Assembly (NCBI GenBank): GCA_023213395.1
Contig: CM041465.1
Coordinates: 201,755,741-201,819,740 of the forward strand
Source: Cycas panzhihuaensis
Lineage: Eukaryota > Cycadophyta
Length of the DNA: 64,000 bases
Reading direction: 5' to 3'
Shown one piece after another: positions 60,541-64,000 of this stretch (its first letter is position 1; the number at the start of each line of letters is the position of its first letter). A program made the position numbers and the translations under genes. The notes below the pieces were generated by a model. That model was not told the DNA's origin and did no database searches. It was given only the letters and a program-made list of their open reading frames with translations.

Positions 60541-61189
60541 TGTTGAGAATACAAGGTCCCAACCCTTCTACCGCCACTAAGATCTAAACTATTCTTGCAA
60601 CTAGTTACAGAAATCGAAACTAAAAATTACATGCAAGTTCTTAAACTAGAGATAAAACAAATAGACTGAACAAGAAAGCCAAGCACACAAATACACCCGA
60701 TATAACATGGTAAAACCCTAACAGTGTGCTAGGGAAACATCCACACAGGAAAGGTATCGATCTTTATTGTCACAGAATGGAGAAAATGCACATAATCCTG
60801 CAGCAGAGTGCTCACAGCAACAACAACCGGCCGCCTAACTCCTCACTGTACATTGAACAACCTCAACATAATGAAATATGCCCTAAATCGGGCTACATGA
60901 GAGAGTCATACAAGGCACAAATTTGGACCGTAGAATCTAGGGTATTTTTATCGGACAACCCTGATTCTCTTTACAATTTAATATAGTTTCCAGTGCTAAT
61001 TTTTCAGGTCGGGGGCTATCGCCCTCGAACCATCTCTTAGCGGGAGGCATTCCACCCCCACTGCATCCCCCTGGCCAAGGGGGGCTCCTGCCCCCCCTTA
61101 GAACCCCCTGAGGAAGGTTTTGGGGGGAAATCGTGTTGCCAACATGCCAAAATTTAAGCCTCCAGCCATTGTTGTCACATTGCCCAACA
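60541..61189 (-). repeat. 5' LTR of copia L
   Basis: Same ends as 55854-56504. The C/G-rich block (61011-61130) differs markedly from its partner. Confidence 0.95.
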
Positions 61190-61765
61190 ATTGATACTAA
61201 AAGGATAGTCGATGACCCCGTTGTCATGAGGCTTTAGGAAGAAATAAAAGAATTAAAAATTAAAAACCTCAGTAGACCTTTCTTCCAATTGACCAAAATA
61301 GAAGAGAATTCAGAGATAGAAGCCCTCAGGAAAGAAGTGGAAAAATTGAAACTACAACAATTCAAGTACCGAGATAACTTAGGGGAAGATTCTGGCAAAC
61401 ATAGGGATCCTAACTCTGAGGAAACCCCTACACCTCGCTCTACCAAACACCTAAAGGTTAAGGTAGAAACCCCCCTCCCTATCCAAAATTCCCCCTTAGA
61501 TTCCCCAAAATCCCTTTTTGTTAATCCACCCAGTGAAATAGAGATGAATGATAATCTGAGAGGATTAATAGAAAATATTTACCAAACCAAACTCATACCA
61601 AAGGATAGGACAAATCGACAAAAACAAATGCCCTCATTCCAAGGGAAGAGAATGGAAGGTACAAATCACCTAATTCAATGCATGGAGCATTGGTTACATT
61701 ATAGGATATTAGATAAAACCCAACGGATTTTGGATTTTGTAACAACTGTCCAAGGCCAAGCATAG
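61190..61765 (+). pseudogene. Gypsy M gag, second half with a further gag-like segment
   Basis: Resumes the gag frame after copia L. One TAG interrupts an early helix. 61289-61765 is open: a coiled-coil-like stretch (ALRKEVEKLKLQQFKYRDN), a Pro/Ser-rich linker, then MPSFQGKRMEGTNHLIQCME, HWLHYRILDKTQRILDFV and TTVQGQA followed by stop and WWY. This last part again fits the start of a retrotransposon gag domain (FxGK...L...LxGxAxxW). So gag-like blocks occur twice in one element. Confidence 0.75.
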
Positions 61766-62145
61766 TGGTGGTATATAGCCCACCACCATATCCTCCAAAC
61801 AACCTACAATCAACATTCTGACTAAGGTTTGATCCACCACAAAACCTACTAAATTTAGGTTTCTTGGTAGGAGAATGCCCTAACCAACACCTCCTTAGAT
61901 GCAAAAACCTTTGGAAACATTGGAGTATCTCCAAACTCCATTGGAGTCACTTATTTATTCACACATTGGGTACATTGGCAAAAACATGGTTTCTAAAATA
62001 AGAACAAATCAAACTAGTAGCATGGGAACAAATAAAATACTCATTTACCAAGGCTTTTTTGTACTCCTCAAATGACCAAATAATACATAAAGTCTTAAAA
62101 ACATAAGGGACATATGCAAAAAGGTAGAAAAAAATCTAATGTCTA
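61766..62145 (+). other. Decayed gag/protease region of gypsy M
   Basis: Stops and frame changes; fragments such as KTWFLK and KAFLYSSNDQIIHKVLKT suggest continued gag. No clear protease DSG/DTG motif was found before the pol linker. Confidence 0.4.
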
Positions 62146-64000
62146 TTGAAAACATCAAGGATACAGGGAACAACGATAATGAAGAAGGGGGGGAGAGAAG
62201 AGATCCTAAACCTACCCCTAGAATATATAGAAATAAGATACGAACAACGAAACATAGAAGCCATACCTACACACCAAACTGAGAGGAAAGCACAACATGG
62301 GGAACCCAAAGCCACCCAAATAAACCTTGGGACCAAAACAAAACCGAAAAATATTACCATCAGTGACTATTGAGATGAGAAAACGGTAGCAGAAGCACAA
62401 GAATTATTTGAAGAATATAAAGATGTGTTTGCATGGTCATATAGAGATCTCAAAGGAATCCCACCCGAGATTGGGATGCACCATATTGACCTAATTGAAG
62501 GATCAAAACCAGTCAAACAAAGACCGTATAGAATGAATCCATGATATAAGGAAAAAGTTAAAGCTAAATTAGATAAAATGCTTAAGGCAGGATACATATA
62601 TGAAATTGAATATAGTGATTGGGTAAGCCCTATAGTGGTAGTACCCAAGAAAAATGGGAAGATTCGAGTATGTGTGGACTACCGTCAGCTTAACAAAGTC
62701 ACAAAGAAAGACCCCTTTCCCATTCCCTTCACAGAAAACATTCTAGAAACCGTAGGAGGAAAGGAAGTTTATTCTTTCATGGAGGGGTTTAACAGATACA
62801 ATCAGGTGAGCATTACACTTGAAGATCAATACAAAACAACCTTTGTAACTGAATGGAGAACTTATGCATATTGAGTTATGCCATTTGGACTCACCAACGC
62901 CTCTGCAACCTTCCAAAGAATTGTACTTAACATATTCAAGAAATTAGTGGGGGAAATCGTCGCCGTATTCCTAGATGATTGGACCGTATATGGTATAATG
63001 AAAAACCATATAAAGAATTTGAGAACAATGCTATAAACCTGTAGAGAAAATAAGCTATGATTGAACCCAGAGAAATGTACTTTTCTAGTATCCTTCGACA
63101 ATCTTCTGGGACATGTGGATAGTAAGGAAGGATTAATGGTAGACCCAGTAAAGGTGGTAACCATTCTACATTTTACCCAACCCCAGAACCAGAGGCAAGT
63201 TAAAGGATATCTAGGGTTAACCGGTTACTATCACAAATTTGTAAAAGGGTATGCCCAAATAGCTAGGCCATTAGAGGATCTCCTCAAGAAGGAAATAGAC
63301 TGACAATGGGAACCGAAACAACAAAAACATTTGAAACCCTAAAGCGTGCAATAGCTTTAGCTCTTGTGTTACGTTTCCCAGACTGGAACAAAATATCTCA
63401 CGTACACGTTGATGCTTCCCAATATGCAATTGGTTGTGTTTTAGCCTAGCCCGGTGAAAATAACATGGACCGGCCTATATACTTTGCAAGTTGAAAATTG
63501 ACCAGAGCAGAATAAAATTACATGACAACGGAACAGGAAGGGTTCATAATGGTGTATGCCCTCCAAAAATTTCGTCATTACTTATTGCCGAATCCTTTTG
63601 TATTCTATGTGGACCATCAGGCGCTCATATATTTAGTTAACAAACCATTGCTAAGGGAATACATTAGTCAATGGCTCATGTTGTTTCAAGAATTCACTTT
63701 CTAGATTGTAATAAAATTAGGGAAAGCACATATCATCCCTAATCAACTTTCCCAAATCCACAATGGTGAAAAGGCTATAGGAGTATCGAATGACTTCCCA
63801 GATGGAACACTCTTTAATATTGAATCAGTCCCTATAGAGTGATATCAAGACATAATCGAATTTCTAGTCACAGGACAATGTCCTCCAAATATGGTTAAGG
63901 CCCAAAAACGAAACCTAGTAAGAAAAGCATAGCCTTACCAATTGATCGCAGGAGAGTTATACCGACTAGGGTTGGATGATGTTTTACGATGATGTATTCA
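62146..64000 (+). pseudogene. Gypsy M pol: reverse transcriptase, RNase H, start of integrase
   Basis: The linker INLGTKTKPKNITI and ELFEEYKDVFAWSYRDLKGI precede RT. RT blocks: GYIYEIEYSDWVSPIVVVPK, IRVCVDYRQLNKVTKKDPFP, YSFMEGFNRYNQVSITLEDQ, MPFGLTNASATFQRI, catalytic VFLDDWTVYG (62962-62991; DD kept), NPEKCTFLVS and LGLTGYYHKFVKGYAQIARP. RNase H: HVDASQYAIGCVLA (63400 onward), TTEQEGFIMVYALQKFRHYL, FYVDHQALIYLVNKPLL. The end, QLIAGELYRLGLDDVLR, is the start of the integrase zinc region. Stops at 62542, 62872, 63301 and others, mostly where Trp or Gln is expected. Confidence 0.92.

Larger units (their letters stand above)
55854..61189 (-). mobile_element. Ty1/copia element L, full-length, nested in gypsy M gag
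   Basis: LTRs at 55854-56504 (651 bp) and 60541-61189 (649 bp), with perfect target duplication ATTGA (55849-55853 and 61190-61194). Exact primer site (minus TGGTATCAGAGC, 60527-60538) by the right LTR; purine tract AAGGTGGAGATT (minus) by the left LTR. The interior of 4.0 kb reads gag to RNase H on the minus strand with few interruptions. The LTRs differ by roughly 6-8% by eye, concentrated in a C/G-rich block. Confidence 0.95.
53888..64000 (+). mobile_element. Gypsy M (Athila/Tat-like), runs off the window, split by copia L
   Basis: LTR 53888-54597, primer site 54599-54611, leader, gag (55216-55853 and 61190-61765), then protease/RT/RNase H to the end of the window. Primer site and RT blocks (NQVSITLEDQYKTTF, VINLGT-like linker) suit the Athila/Tat branch of plant gypsy elements, which lack a chromodomain. 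The 3' LTR is outside the window. Confidence 0.85.

Noticed and set aside
1-64000. CRISPR-like array, bacterial operon or biosynthetic cluster
   Set aside because: No regularly spaced direct repeats with unique spacers, no ribosome-site-spaced genes; all coding content is plant relics and retroelements.

Overview
The window comes from a large, AT-rich, repeat-laden land-plant nuclear genome, probably a seed plant and perhaps a gymnosperm (the lineage is an inference). Evidence: plant-type PPR and eIF5A relics, one plastid-targeted first exon, a tRNA-derived SINE, and mostly nested Ty1/copia and Ty3/gypsy LTR retrotransposons at many stages of decay. There are no bacterial operons, rRNA genes or CRISPR arrays. 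Only one stretch (37695-37917) looks like a working host gene, and it is a first exon. No previously undescribed multi-gene system is visible; what is notable is the stratigraphy of the insertions and a few structural oddities.

Layout. 1-735: decayed PPR gene. 1163-1621: processed eIF5A pseudogene. 1622-11029: decayed sequence with two LTR/primer-site remnants and no gene. 11030-12780: Ty3/gypsy fragment, minus strand. 12781-22333: old minus-strand copia ('D') split by a minus-strand gypsy ('G', 14854-20488, LTRs about 510 bp). 22334-32593: minus-strand copia ('E') with 313-bp LTRs and a near-perfect target duplication; it is itself split by a GC-richer 2.86-kb insert ('H', 26783-29642). 33700-35845: gypsy gag-protease remnant ('N'). 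35991-36610: microsatellite cluster enclosing a duplicated 109-bp segment. 37345-38211: 36-bp upstream repeat, first exon of a putative plastid SAM-dependent methyltransferase, and a SINE in its intron.

39506-64000 is a deep nest. Gypsy 'P' is cut by copia 'C' (LTR 40410-40746). C is cut by plus-strand copia 'A' (181-bp LTR at 40840). A is cut eight bases past its primer site by copia 'K' (41041-48796, perfect GTTAG duplication, 555-bp LTRs). A resumes at 48797 and ends in its integrase at 51862. There two gypsy 5' ends lie head to head (51863-52948 minus, 53888 onward plus) around a copia integrase fragment ('B'). The plus-strand gypsy 'M' runs to the window end and is split inside gag by copia 'L' (55854-61189, perfect ATTGA duplication).

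Each autonomous element would encode gag (capsid, nucleocapsid), protease, integrase, reverse transcriptase and RNase H for its own copying. All copies here carry stops or frameshifts; K and L are the least damaged. Many stops are TAG or TAA where the family has glutamine, consistent with C-to-T decay of methylated DNA. All domain calls come from reading translations by eye; LTR ends, target duplications and primer sites were read directly from the bases.
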